Assembly: GCF_024345225.1 (NCBI RefSeq)
Contig: NZ_BROD01000001.1
Span: 3,172,362-3,236,361, forward strand
Length of the DNA: 64,000 nucleotides
Direction: 5' to 3'
Source: Clostridium sp. TW13
GTDB taxonomy: Bacteria > Bacillota > Clostridia > Clostridiales > Clostridiaceae
Within the stretch, counting starts at the first letter, position 1. The number at the start of each line of letters is the position of its first letter. The notes beneath the pieces were generated by a model. That model was not told the origin of the DNA and searched no databases. It saw only the letters and a list, made by a program, of their open reading frames with translations. This document shows positions 56,791 to 64,000 of this stretch, piece by piece. A program made the translations under genes and the position numbers.

Positions 56791-57921
56791 CTACTCCTCC
56801 CTTAATAGACTGCCTATACTTGCTTTTCTTATGTTAAACAAAAATACCATACAAGGAATTAACCCTACTGCTATAATTTGTACAAATAATATCTTTAACA
56901 TAAGATTAAAGTCAGCATATTGGAGAAATTCAAATTTAAATATATTCTTCGCAAACTCCAAGATTCCCAAAGAAATTATAGTAGCTACAATGGAAACTAT
57001 AAAATATCTCTTCATAATTAAACATAAAATCTCAAAATCCCTTGCTCCACACTTTTTTCTTATGCCTATTTCTAACTTTAAATTTTCAATCCAATAAACC
57101 GTAGCTTGTACTAATCCTAAAAATACAGCTATACCTATTAATATAGTTGAAATAAACATTTGAGTATTATATCTAAGGGATTGTTTTAAGGCTGCTGGCA
57201 TTTCATCTGAAGTACCCATAAGTAAATGATTACTATCATAGGTTGATATAATATTTCTTAGTTGAGAAATATCATAAACGTTACTATCTATCTTCCATTC
57301 TAAATTTGCTATACTTTCTTTTGCCTCAGCAAAATTAGTTAAGTTGCATAAGATTATATCGTCATATAAGGTAGAAATCTTTTCCTTTCCAACTACACCA
57401 ATAACCTCATATTTATCTTGTCCGCATAAAATATATGTCTTATCTCCTTCTTTTATAGTCTGACTAAGTACATCCTTGCCTATAACTACCTTCTTATCCT
57501 TACTATCCATTTCTTCTTTAGTGAAAAATCTTCCTTTTAATATATGATAAGGGCAATCATATCTGCCATTAAAGTATAATCCAACATTATTATCTTTATT
57601 GACAAAGCCCATATTTCCCCAACTAACTTTAATTATTATGTCTTTCTTTTGCCTTACATTCTTTAAAAAGTCTATATATGCCTTTTTTGCACTTACCATT
57701 TTACTTTTATCATCTTTTTCATCTCCATCAGAATCTATATGATTAGCTTCATTTGAACCTGTAAATCCAAGATAAAGCATATTTTTCGTATCTGAGCTAC
57801 TATGTTCCTTGTAGCTTTCTTGTATATTGGTTATATTTATTATCATCGTAAAACTAAAAAACACCATTATTACAATGCAAACAAAAATAAACTTTGTTCC
57901 TAAAAATATTTTTTTTAACAT
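56791..57921 (-). CDS. FtsX-type ABC permease A, copy 2
   Basis: Paralogue of the gene at 52543 (376 aa) with the same helix layout and LEIGIRKKCGARDFEIL signature; differences cluster in the extracytoplasmic domain (NEANHIDSDGDEKDDKSK). AAGGTGATGGGG precedes the ATG. It is the first gene of this unit and has two TAAACGATTAA motifs directly in front (57945-57982) but no secreted-protein gene. Confidence 0.88.
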   Translation of the reverse strand: MLKKIFLGTKFIFVCIVIMVFFSFTMIINITNIQESYKEHSSSDTKNMLYLGFTGSNEANHIDSDGDEKDDKSKMVSAKKAYIDFLKNVRQKKDIIIKVSWGNMGFVNKDNNVGLYFNGRYDCPYHILKGRFFTKEEMDSKDKKVVIGKDVLSQTIKEGDKTYILCGQDKYEVIGVVGKEKISTLYDDIILCNLTNFAEAKESIANLEWKIDSNVYDISQLRNIISTYDSNHLLMGTSDEMPAALKQSLRYNTQMFISTILIGIAVFLGLVQATVYWIENLKLEIGIRKKCGARDFEILCLIMKRYFIVSIVATIISLGILEFAKNIFKFEFLQYADFNLMLKILFVQIIAVGLIPCMVFLFNIRKASIGSLLREE

Positions 57922-57944
57922 TCCCCATCACCTTCCCTATAAGC

Positions 57945-57982
57945 TTAATCGTTTATACTTTTTTTATTAATTAATCGTTTAC
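57945..57982 (-). promoter_or_regulatory. Two TAAACGATTAA motifs upstream of exporter copy 2
   Basis: Minus-strand GTAAACGATTAA (57982-57971) and TATAAACGATTAA (57957-57945), 26 bases apart. The first follows a TATAAT (minus strand, near 57995) at the same spacing as in copy 1; the second is followed by TTATAGGGAAG, the remains of the hairpin that follows the secreted-protein gene in copy 1. Confidence 0.55.
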
Positions 57983-58343
57983 CTTAATCTTACTATTATA
58001 TATTTTGCATTTCGAGAAAATATTTCTATTTATGTATTTTAATATATTAATTCCATATTGATTACATTCTTATACTTTCGGGATTAGGTTTTTTATCTAT
58101 TTCATCGTAATCACTCTCAAAGCTGATTTTCACTATAAATATTTATATATTTTTATATAAACATATATTTAAACTTTTATAGGTTTATTTTTTTATAGGT
58201 TTATATAAATATTTCCCTACTATGAACTATCTTTAATTTTGTCTGTGGTTGTGTTATCATATCTTATTGTACTTAAGGAATCTAAAAATGAATAACAACT
58301 TGCTTATCTTTTGAAGATTCTTAGTGATAAAGGAGTATATTAA
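57983..58343. other. Divergent intergenic region, exporter copy 2 and ygiQ
   Basis: AT-rich; carries the -10 of the exporter and presumably the ygiQ promoter. No clear -35/-10 pair for ygiQ was found and no ORF is supported. Confidence 0.4.
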
Positions 58344-60413
58344 ATGAAATTAGCAAAAGAATTTTTACCAATCTCCATGGAAGACTTGAAGAAAAGAAAT
58401 ATTGATCAATTAGATTTTATAATAGTTACTGGTGATGCTTATGTGGATCACCCATCCTTTGGTACTGCCATCATAGGTAGAACCTTAGAAGCCAATGGCT
58501 ACACAGTAGGAATCATTGCTCAACCTGATTGGCATAATGCTGAGGATTTCAAGAGACTTGGCAAACCTAAGTATGCCTTTCTTGTGAATTCAGGTAATAT
58601 TGACTCAATGGTTAACCATTATACTGCAGCCAAGAGAAGAAGACATGATGATTTATATTCCCCTGGCGGCAAATCTGGACATAGACCTGACAGAGCAGTT
58701 ATAGTTTATTGCAATAGAATTCGTGAAGCTTTTAAAGATATGCCAATATTAATTGGTGGTATTGAGGCTAGTCTTAGAAGATTTGCTCATTATGATTACT
58801 GGGATAATAAAGTTAGAAGAAGTATCCTTGTAGATTCAAAGGCTGACCTTTTGATGTATGGTATGGGAGAAAAGACTATTGTTCAAGTGGCTGACTTATT
58901 TAAATATGGTATGACAGTTAAGAATATGACTGATGTAAGAGGTACTTGTTATCTTACAAAGGATGTATCTGCCATAAATAATTATGTAACCTTACCTGCT
59001 TTTGAAGACGTTGAAGAAAGCAAAAAGGCTTATGGTGATAGTTATAGATTAGAATCTTATGAACAAGACCCTGTTATAGGTAAGGGACTTATTCAAAAGC
59101 ATGGGGATAGGTATCTTGTACAAAATCCTCCTCAACTGCCACTTTCAGAGGAAGAAATGGATTTTACTTATAACCTTCCTTATAAAAGAGCTTACCATCC
59201 TATATATGAACCTTTAGGGGGAATCCCTGCAATTCAAGAGGTTAAGTTTTCTATAACTAGCCATAGAGGATGCTTTGGTTCTTGTTCATTCTGTGCTTTA
59301 ACCTTCCATCAAGGAAGAGTTATTCAAAACAGAACTGGCGATTCTATTGTGGATGAAGCTAAACTCTTAACTACTTTTGATGATTTTAAAGGTTATATTC
59401 ATGATGTGGGTGGCCCTACTGCAAATTTTAGACATAGAGCTTGTACAAAGCAAATAGAGCATGGTACTTGTAAGAACAAGCAATGTATGTTCCCTGGCCC
59501 TTGTAAAAACTTAATTGTTGATCACACTGAATATCTATCTGTTTTGAGAAGAGTTAGAAACATACCAAAGATTAAAAAAGTCTTTGTAAGAAGTGGTATT
59601 AGATATGATTATTTAATTCATGATAAGAATACTGAATTCTTTAGAGAGTTATGTAAGCATCATATTAGTGGTCAATTGAAGGTTGCTCCTGAGCATATAA
59701 GTGATAGAGTTCTTTCTCAAATGGGCAAACCAGGCAGAGATGTTTACGATAAATTCGTAAATAAATATCATCAAATAAATAAGCAGGTTGGGATGAATCA
59801 ATTCCTTGTGCCTTATTTGATGAGTTCACATCCTGGTAGTGATTTAAATGCTGCTATTGAGCTTGCACTATATATAAAGGAAATGAAATATACACCTGAG
59901 CAGGTTCAGGACTTCTACCCAACTCCTGGTAGTTTATCTACTACTATATACTATACTGGAGTTAATCCACTTACAGGTGAAGAAGTTTATACGCCTAAAA
60001 CTCAGGAAGAAAAAGATATGCAAAGAGCTTTGTTGCAATTTAATGTTCCAAAGAATTATAACTTAGTTAAGAAGGCTCTTATAAAGGCTAATAGAGAAGA
60101 TTTAATTGGTAAAGGACCTAAATGCTTGATTGATTGGAATCCGCCAAGAAATATGAATCATAAGTCATCCGGAAAATCAACTAAGTCAAAAAACTTTGGC
60201 AATGACAATGCAAACAATAAGCAAAGTACTGATAACGTAAATAATAGCAACAGCAGAGGCACCAGTAGCTCTGGTAATAAAAATAATGCTTCTAGCAGCA
60301 ACACTAGTAACAAAAATACTTCTTCTAGAAAAGGTAACACTGTCAGCAATAATAAAGCACCAAATAACAGATCTTTTTCAAAGAATGGCAAATCACATTC
60401 TAGAAGTAAATAA
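58344..60413 (+). CDS. YgiQ-family radical SAM protein
   Basis: Radical SAM enzyme of the UPF0313/YgiQ family; reaction unknown. N-terminal conserved part [22 protein letters not shown], the cluster motif [10 protein letters not shown] (CxxxCxxC, near residue 312), and a Cys-rich [24 protein letters not shown] that may bind a second cluster. The last 90 or so residues (from about 597) are a low-complexity Asn/Ser/Lys/Thr tail. Length is 689 aa, longer than the usual core because of that tail. AAGGAG precedes the ATG. Only full plus-strand gene in the right half. Confidence 0.9.
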   Translation: MKLAKEFLPISMEDLKKRNIDQLDFIIVTGDAYVDHPSFGTAIIGRTLEANGYTVGIIAQPDWHNAEDFKRLGKPKYAFLVNSGNIDSMVNHYTAAKRRRHDDLYSPGGKSGHRPDRAVIVYCNRIREAFKDMPILIGGIEASLRRFAHYDYWDNKVRRSILVDSKADLLMYGMGEKTIVQVADLFKYGMTVKNMTDVRGTCYLTKDVSAINNYVTLPAFEDVEESKKAYGDSYRLESYEQDPVIGKGLIQKHGDRYLVQNPPQLPLSEEEMDFTYNLPYKRAYHPIYEPLGGIPAIQEVKFSITSHRGCFGSCSFCALTFHQGRVIQNRTGDSIVDEAKLLTTFDDFKGYIHDVGGPTANFRHRACTKQIEHGTCKNKQCMFPGPCKNLIVDHTEYLSVLRRVRNIPKIKKVFVRSGIRYDYLIHDKNTEFFRELCKHHISGQLKVAPEHISDRVLSQMGKPGRDVYDKFVNKYHQINKQVGMNQFLVPYLMSSHPGSDLNAAIELALYIKEMKYTPEQVQDFYPTPGSLSTTIYYTGVNPLTGEEVYTPKTQEEKDMQRALLQFNVPKNYNLVKKALIKANREDLIGKGPKCLIDWNPPRNMNHKSSGKSTKSKNFGNDNANNKQSTDNVNNSNSRGTSSSGNKNNASSSNTSNKNTSSRKGNTVSNNKAPNNRSFSKNGKSHSRSK

Positions 60414-60460
60414 CTTAAACTCTTAGCCTATAAATAAATATATTAGTTGTTTCTATACTC

Positions 60461-60589
60461 ATCAAGTGAAACTTGATTCAGGTGGGGTGTATCCCCATCT
60501 GAATCTTAGTTGAACTTATCCAGGAGCGTGCAGCCGTTATCTCCAACTTAAAGAAGTTGGAGTGTTACGGATGCTAGCTATCGGATAAA
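60461..60589 (+). ncRNA. Structured RNA-like repeat, copy B (HEARO/omega-RNA-like, ORF-less)
   Basis: 129-base element from ATCAAGTGAAACTTGAT to TCGGATAAA with the same hairpins as copy A (46115-46313, minus); the third hairpin here has only a short loop. Both share the conserved GCGTGCAGCCGTTATC. It starts 48 bases after the ygiQ stop, on the same strand, so it could be transcribed from ygiQ. Confidence 0.75.
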
Positions 60590-60668
60590 ATCAGCTAATA
60601 ATGTAATTTACTAAATCTAAGAATATAAAAATTAAAAAATTAAAAAATAACTTATAGCAATCATAAAA

Positions 60669-60726
60669 AGAACTGTATTAAAGCAAAGATATCTCTGCCT
60701 TTAATACAGTTCTCTTATTTTTTATT
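60669..60726. terminator. Bidirectional terminator between ygiQ and the membrane protein gene
   Basis: AGAACTGTATTAAAG (60669-60683) pairs with CTTTAATACAGTTCT (60699-60713), a perfect 15-bp stem with T-runs on both sides (plus: TTATTTTTTATTT; minus: TTTTTATG). Converging genes on both strands fit dual use. Confidence 0.85.
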
Positions 60727-60852
60727 TAGGCATCTTAAAATAAATAACAACTCCAAATATACAACTGATATTTTTAGCTATCTAATGTTCTATTGATGCA
60801 GTATAAGGAATAATAGACTAGCATAATATAAAGCTATGTGCTTTAAGATGCC

Positions 60853-61497
60853 TTATCTTACAAAGGTTTGATTTATATAATAAACAATTAATAAGGCTAG
60901 AAACTCTCCCAATACTGGCACTGGAAAAATTCCTTTGCCAAATATGAACATAAAAGCTTCTGCCACATTAACTGATATTGCAATTATCTCAGTAAACAAT
61001 CCAAGCTTATTAACATAAGGCTTTCCTATATTATATAAAATTAAAAGAAAGATAAATTCTAAAATTACGCAGAATACGAAATATTCCATGATACCATTAG
61101 ATGAAATTAAAAGAAATCCAAAATCCTTACCTATAGAAAGTGCATACTTACTGAAACAAAGAAGTACTGCATATATGCCTATGAATATTCCTAAGAATGG
61201 ATAAACACTAGTAATCTTTTGTTTGTTGTTTCTAAAAAACACATAGTTTGCCAACATCAAAATTCCTGGAACAAAAATCATATTAAGATTTTTGATTGGC
61301 TTAAGCATTAAAACTGTGTTATTAGAATCAGTTATACCTACATATAGTAGTCCTATATACCTGACTATAATTATCAGCATCATAAACCTAATTATATTTC
61401 TAATCTTTTTAGGTGTTTTAGAAGAAATACATAAAAACATATTTATACTCAATAATAATGTAAATGCCAAGAAAAAATAATATAAAATAACCTTCAT
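60853..61497 (-). CDS. Hypothetical multi-pass membrane protein
   Basis: Not recognised. About seven hydrophobic helices in 214 residues (for example VILYYFFLAFTLLLSINMFL at the start and VLGEFLALLIVYYINQTF at the end), with short Lys-rich loops. The ATG at 61497 follows GAGGG; the longer frame would add 18 residues without a ribosome site. No conserved catalytic motif is visible. Transcribed in the same direction as the lipid-kinase gene about 160 bases upstream. Confidence 0.75.
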   Translation of the reverse strand: MKVILYYFFLAFTLLLSINMFLCISSKTPKKIRNIIRFMMLIIIVRYIGLLYVGITDSNNTVLMLKPIKNLNMIFVPGILMLANYVFFRNNKQKITSVYPFLGIFIGIYAVLLCFSKYALSIGKDFGFLLISSNGIMEYFVFCVILEFIFLLILYNIGKPYVNKLGLFTEIIAISVNVAEAFMFIFGKGIFPVPVLGEFLALLIVYYINQTFVR

Positions 61498-61654
61498 ACC
61501 AATACCCTCGCTTAGTAAGTTTCTTATTTTATAATTATTAATCCTTGGCAACTAATATGTCATAAAATTTTGTGTATTTTTATTTATTTCTTAATCATGT
61601 CTTCTCATTAATTCACACAATTGTTGAATATCTCTTAAATTCATGAATTATTAC

Positions 61655-62536
61655 TTATTTCTTTATTCCTCTTATTTTCAAACCATCTTTAATGCATTGA
61701 ATGGTTAATGGAAATGCCGGTCCTTTTTCTCCATCTATATCTACTGCAATATCTTCACTGCTTTCAATTAAAAGATCATCAGTTTTGAAATAAAGAACAT
61801 TAGGATCATCTAAATGCTCTCCCTTAAGCGTCTTAATAAATAGTGGCAGTAATTCATATACTGCTAATGCTTTAAATACAATCACATCTAACTTTCCATC
61901 ACAAACATCAGCCTTTGTTGCTAGTTTTAAATTGCCGGCTGTTTGTCCATTAAACACTAACATTAGGTACATTTTTCCGTCAAATATCTCTTCTTTAGAA
62001 GTCAGTTTTACCTTTAGTTTTCTAAAATTAGGCAACTGCCCTAACCCCTTTATGTAATAAGCTAGCTTACCTATGGTATTTTTAAGCTCATCATCTGTCT
62101 TTTGGGATATATCTGTAAATAGACCTGTAGAGGCAACATTGATAAAGTATTTATCATTTATTTTTCCTATATCCACAAGGCTTTCAGGATTTTCTAGAAT
62201 TTGTACACATGCTTCACCTATGTTTTGTGGTATTCCTATGAATTTAGCAAAATCATTTGCTGTCCCTACAGGCAAAATTCCTATTGGTATATCTATGTTT
62301 CTTGCCTTAATAGCATTCACAACTGAGTCGACAGTACCATCTCCACCTGCTATTAAAATATAGTCAAAGCTGTTATCTACATCTTCTAGAGCTTCTTTAA
62401 CTGGACAATTTTTGCTTATTCTATAAGGTACAACAGTATATCCATAGCTTTGATGAATTTCTATCACTTTGTCCAAATTATCTAAAATTTCATTTTCTCC
62501 TGAATATGGATTATATATAAATTTTACTTTTTTCAA
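61655..62536 (-). CDS. Diacylglycerol/lipid kinase family protein
   Basis: DAGK-catalytic fold. N-terminal FIYNPYSGENEI and the nucleotide-binding GGDGTVDSVVNAI (about residues 84-96), then IPIGILPVGTANDFAKFIG and the C-terminal DGEKGPAFPLTIQCI are hallmarks of the YegS/DgkB group. Length is 293 aa. Start is TTG after AGGAGG at ideal spacing. Lipid substrate not decided by sequence; DgkB-type recycling of diacylglycerol is likely. Confidence 0.87.
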   Translation of the reverse strand: MKKVKFIYNPYSGENEILDNLDKVIEIHQSYGYTVVPYRISKNCPVKEALEDVDNSFDYILIAGGDGTVDSVVNAIKARNIDIPIGILPVGTANDFAKFIGIPQNIGEACVQILENPESLVDIGKINDKYFINVASTGLFTDISQKTDDELKNTIGKLAYYIKGLGQLPNFRKLKVKLTSKEEIFDGKMYLMLVFNGQTAGNLKLATKADVCDGKLDVIVFKALAVYELLPLFIKTLKGEHLDDPNVLYFKTDDLLIESSEDIAVDIDGEKGPAFPLTIQCIKDGLKIRGIKK

Positions 62537-62630
62537 ATTAGTACCTCCTGCCTCTATCCTACATCCTATATAACTCTATTATATCAAATAAATACTGATT
62601 TTATTATTGATTATGGTATTTATTTAAAAA

Positions 62631-63464
62631 TTATAATCTATTAGATAGTTCCTCTAAAGTATGTGCACTTGCACTTAATTCTTCTATTGAAGCTGATATT
62701 TCTTCAAACGCAGAAGCTTGTGATTCAAAAATAACACTTGATTGATTTATTCTTGTTGAAATAGTATTAACTGAAGTTTCAATTTTCTTAAGCACTTCAT
62801 TAACTTGTTTAACAGACTCACTACTTGAACTAGATAGCTTTCTTATTTCCTTTGCAACCACTCCAAATCCTCTACCTAACTCTCCTGCTCTAGCAGCTTC
62901 AATGGCTGCGTTGATTCCAAGTAGATTAGTTTGATGTGAAATATTTTGAATAAAACTCAAGATATCATCTGTACCCTTTGTATTATCTGAAGCAACCTTT
63001 ACTTCATCAAGCATTTCTTGATTTGACTCAACTATATTCTGCACTCCTGCAGTTAAATTTTGAACTGAGGCAGAAATTTGTTCAAGAGCAGCTGAAAGAG
63101 TTTGTGACAGTTCCAATACCTGACTTCTCTTTTCAACAGATTTACCTACTGCTATGCATCCAATTACTTGATTACTATCATCTTTAACTGGAATAGCATA
63201 TGATTTAAAAGGAACACCATATACTTGCTTAGGTACATCTTTAACAAGTGTTTTGCCTGTTACAATAGCATCATGAATTGCTCCTTCAGATGGAACTACA
63301 TCCCCTGCCTTAGCCTGTAGCTGTAAAGTTTCACAGTTTTGCACTAATAAATATTTATTCTTATCTGTTATTGCAAAAGATGCTTCTCCATCAAACATAA
63401 CAGATAAATACGGCAACATTTTATTGAAAGATTCTAATATTTCATTATTAGATGTCGTTTTCAT
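62631..63464 (-). CDS. Soluble methyl-accepting chemotaxis transducer
   Basis: No membrane segment. Residues 1-120 form a ligand-binding domain ([13 protein letters not shown] ... [12 protein letters not shown]) with no HAMP, followed by the shortened signalling hairpin tip [41 protein letters not shown]. Length of 277 aa is much shorter than a full MCP; methylation helices are truncated. GGGG and AAAGGG precede the ATG. Likely a cytoplasmic receptor; no chemotaxis operon is nearby. Weak alternative: a signalling protein not linked to motility. Confidence 0.85.
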   Translation of the reverse strand: MKTTSNNEILESFNKMLPYLSVMFDGEASFAITDKNKYLLVQNCETLQLQAKAGDVVPSEGAIHDAIVTGKTLVKDVPKQVYGVPFKSYAIPVKDDSNQVIGCIAVGKSVEKRSQVLELSQTLSAALEQISASVQNLTAGVQNIVESNQEMLDEVKVASDNTKGTDDILSFIQNISHQTNLLGINAAIEAARAGELGRGFGVVAKEIRKLSSSSSESVKQVNEVLKKIETSVNTISTRINQSSVIFESQASAFEEISASIEELSASAHTLEELSNRL

Positions 63465-63651
63465 ATCTTTATCCCCTTTTTTTGTATTTTTTCCACACTA
63501 CATATATATTTATATTATCACAGAGATAAAAATCTGTCTAACCAACAATTCTTTCCTTAAGTTTTTCTTAAATATCTTTATTTTTACTTGTTTTTTTGGT
63601 ATACCTATAAGTATGGACTTATATCTATTTTATAATAATAGGAGTGATTAA

Positions 63652-64000
63652 ATGAAAAAGAGTAGTATACCTAACATTTTTACCTTCATAAACTTAGGTT
63701 GTGGTGTACTTGCAATTTTAAGTACCTTTGAAAAAAAATTCCTTATTTCATGTATATTTATAATTATAGCAGCTTTGGTTGATAGATATGATGGTAGAGT
63801 TGCCAGATACCTTGATGTTTCCTCTGATATAGGGAAACAATTAGATTCTCTAGCAGACTTAGTTTCTTTTGGAGTAGCGCCTTCAATATTAACATATATT
63901 CTTTTTAGTTTTCAAACTTTAGGCCCAGTAGGAATATTAGGTTATTGTTTAGTGCTTTTATTCCCTATATGTGGTGCATTTAGATTGGCTAGATATAATG
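63652..64000 (+). CDS. pssA: CDP-diacylglycerol--serine O-phosphatidyltransferase, truncated by the window end
   Basis: First 116 residues only. The CDP-alcohol phosphotransferase motif DG-x2-AR-x8-G-x3-D-x3-D is complete in DGRVARYLDVSSDIGKQLDSLAD, after a hydrophobic N-terminus (IPNIFTFINLGCGVLAIL). The motif followed by LVSFGVAPS matches PssA, which makes phosphatidylserine in the membrane; phosphatidylglycerophosphate synthase is the alternative. GGAG lies 7 bases upstream of the ATG. Plus strand, 187 bases from the divergent chemotaxis gene. Confidence 0.88.
   Translation, partial: MKKSSIPNIFTFINLGCGVLAILSTFEKKFLISCIFIIIAALVDRYDGRVARYLDVSSDIGKQLDSLADLVSFGVAPSILTYILFSFQTLGPVGILGYCLVLLFPICGAFRLARYN

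Larger units (their letters stand above)
54539..57957 (-). repeat. ABC-exporter duplication, unit 2
   Basis: Direct duplicate of 50285-53728, including the palindromic element (copy 7), ATPase, both permeases and the TTAATCGTTTATA motif at its left-gene end. The secreted-protein gene is not present upstream of this copy. Confidence 0.85.

Overview
The window is AT-rich, low-GC Firmicutes DNA and most likely comes from a Clostridium sensu stricto species. The evidence is an AHAS/leuCDB/ilvD/ilvC operon behind a T-box, a CggR-gap-pgk-tpiA-gpmI glycolytic block next to rpoN, strong GGAGG ribosome binding sites with some TTG/GTG starts, and a single-copy DegV/VanW/GH25/MoxR-type envelope gene set. 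Almost all genes lie on the minus strand; the exceptions are a short ORF at the left edge, the YgiQ-type radical SAM gene and a truncated pssA at the right edge.

Layout. 1-433: edge ORF of unknown function. 709-11867: branched-chain amino acid operon, transcribed right to left as T-box leader, ilvN, citramalate-synthase-type cimA, leuC, leuD, a 48-bp tandem repeat array, leuB, ilvD, ilvB, ilvC. With no leuA and an isoleucine (AUC) specifier in the T-box, this reads as a threonine-independent isoleucine pathway. 12055-13077: IS1595/ISXO2-like transposase ORF that seems to lack catalytic residues. 13570-21465: gpmI, tpiA, pgk, gap, cggR and rpoN, with a visible CggR-type operator just downstream of the cggR promoter. 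22394-27084: BmpA-type nucleoside ABC transporter. 27972-29285: degV and trmL. 29456-33835: MoxR ATPase, DUF58 protein and transglutaminase operon. 34047-40109: VanW protein, GH25 lysozyme, two-component system and D-Ala-D-Ala ligase. 40547-45577: PAS histidine kinase, nth, plsC, queG. 46443-48330: cysK-cysE behind a cysteine T-box. 48381-49658: a soluble MgtE-N/CBS protein. 50285-57982: a duplicated three-gene ABC exporter (two FtsX-type permeases plus ATPase) with a small secreted cysteine-containing protein between the copies. 58344-64000: ygiQ, a membrane protein, a diacylglycerol-kinase-family protein, a soluble chemotaxis transducer and pssA.

Three layers of non-coding structure stand out. 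(1) Seven copies of a palindromic element of about 86-99 bp with long terminal inverted repeats (MITE-like) are scattered between genes. (2) Two copies of a strongly structured RNA-like element (46115-46313 minus, 60461-60589 plus) are identical in sequence except for one length-variable hairpin; they resemble an ORF-less IS200/IS605-linked RNA such as HEARO/omega-RNA. (3) The secreted-protein/ABC-exporter locus carries a recurrent TAAACGATTAA motif that flanks the small gene in one copy and sits, without the gene, in front of the other copy.

Function assignments come from reading motifs and from family knowledge; no database search was run. Start codons were moved inward from the longest ORF wherever a good ribosome binding site pointed to an internal start.
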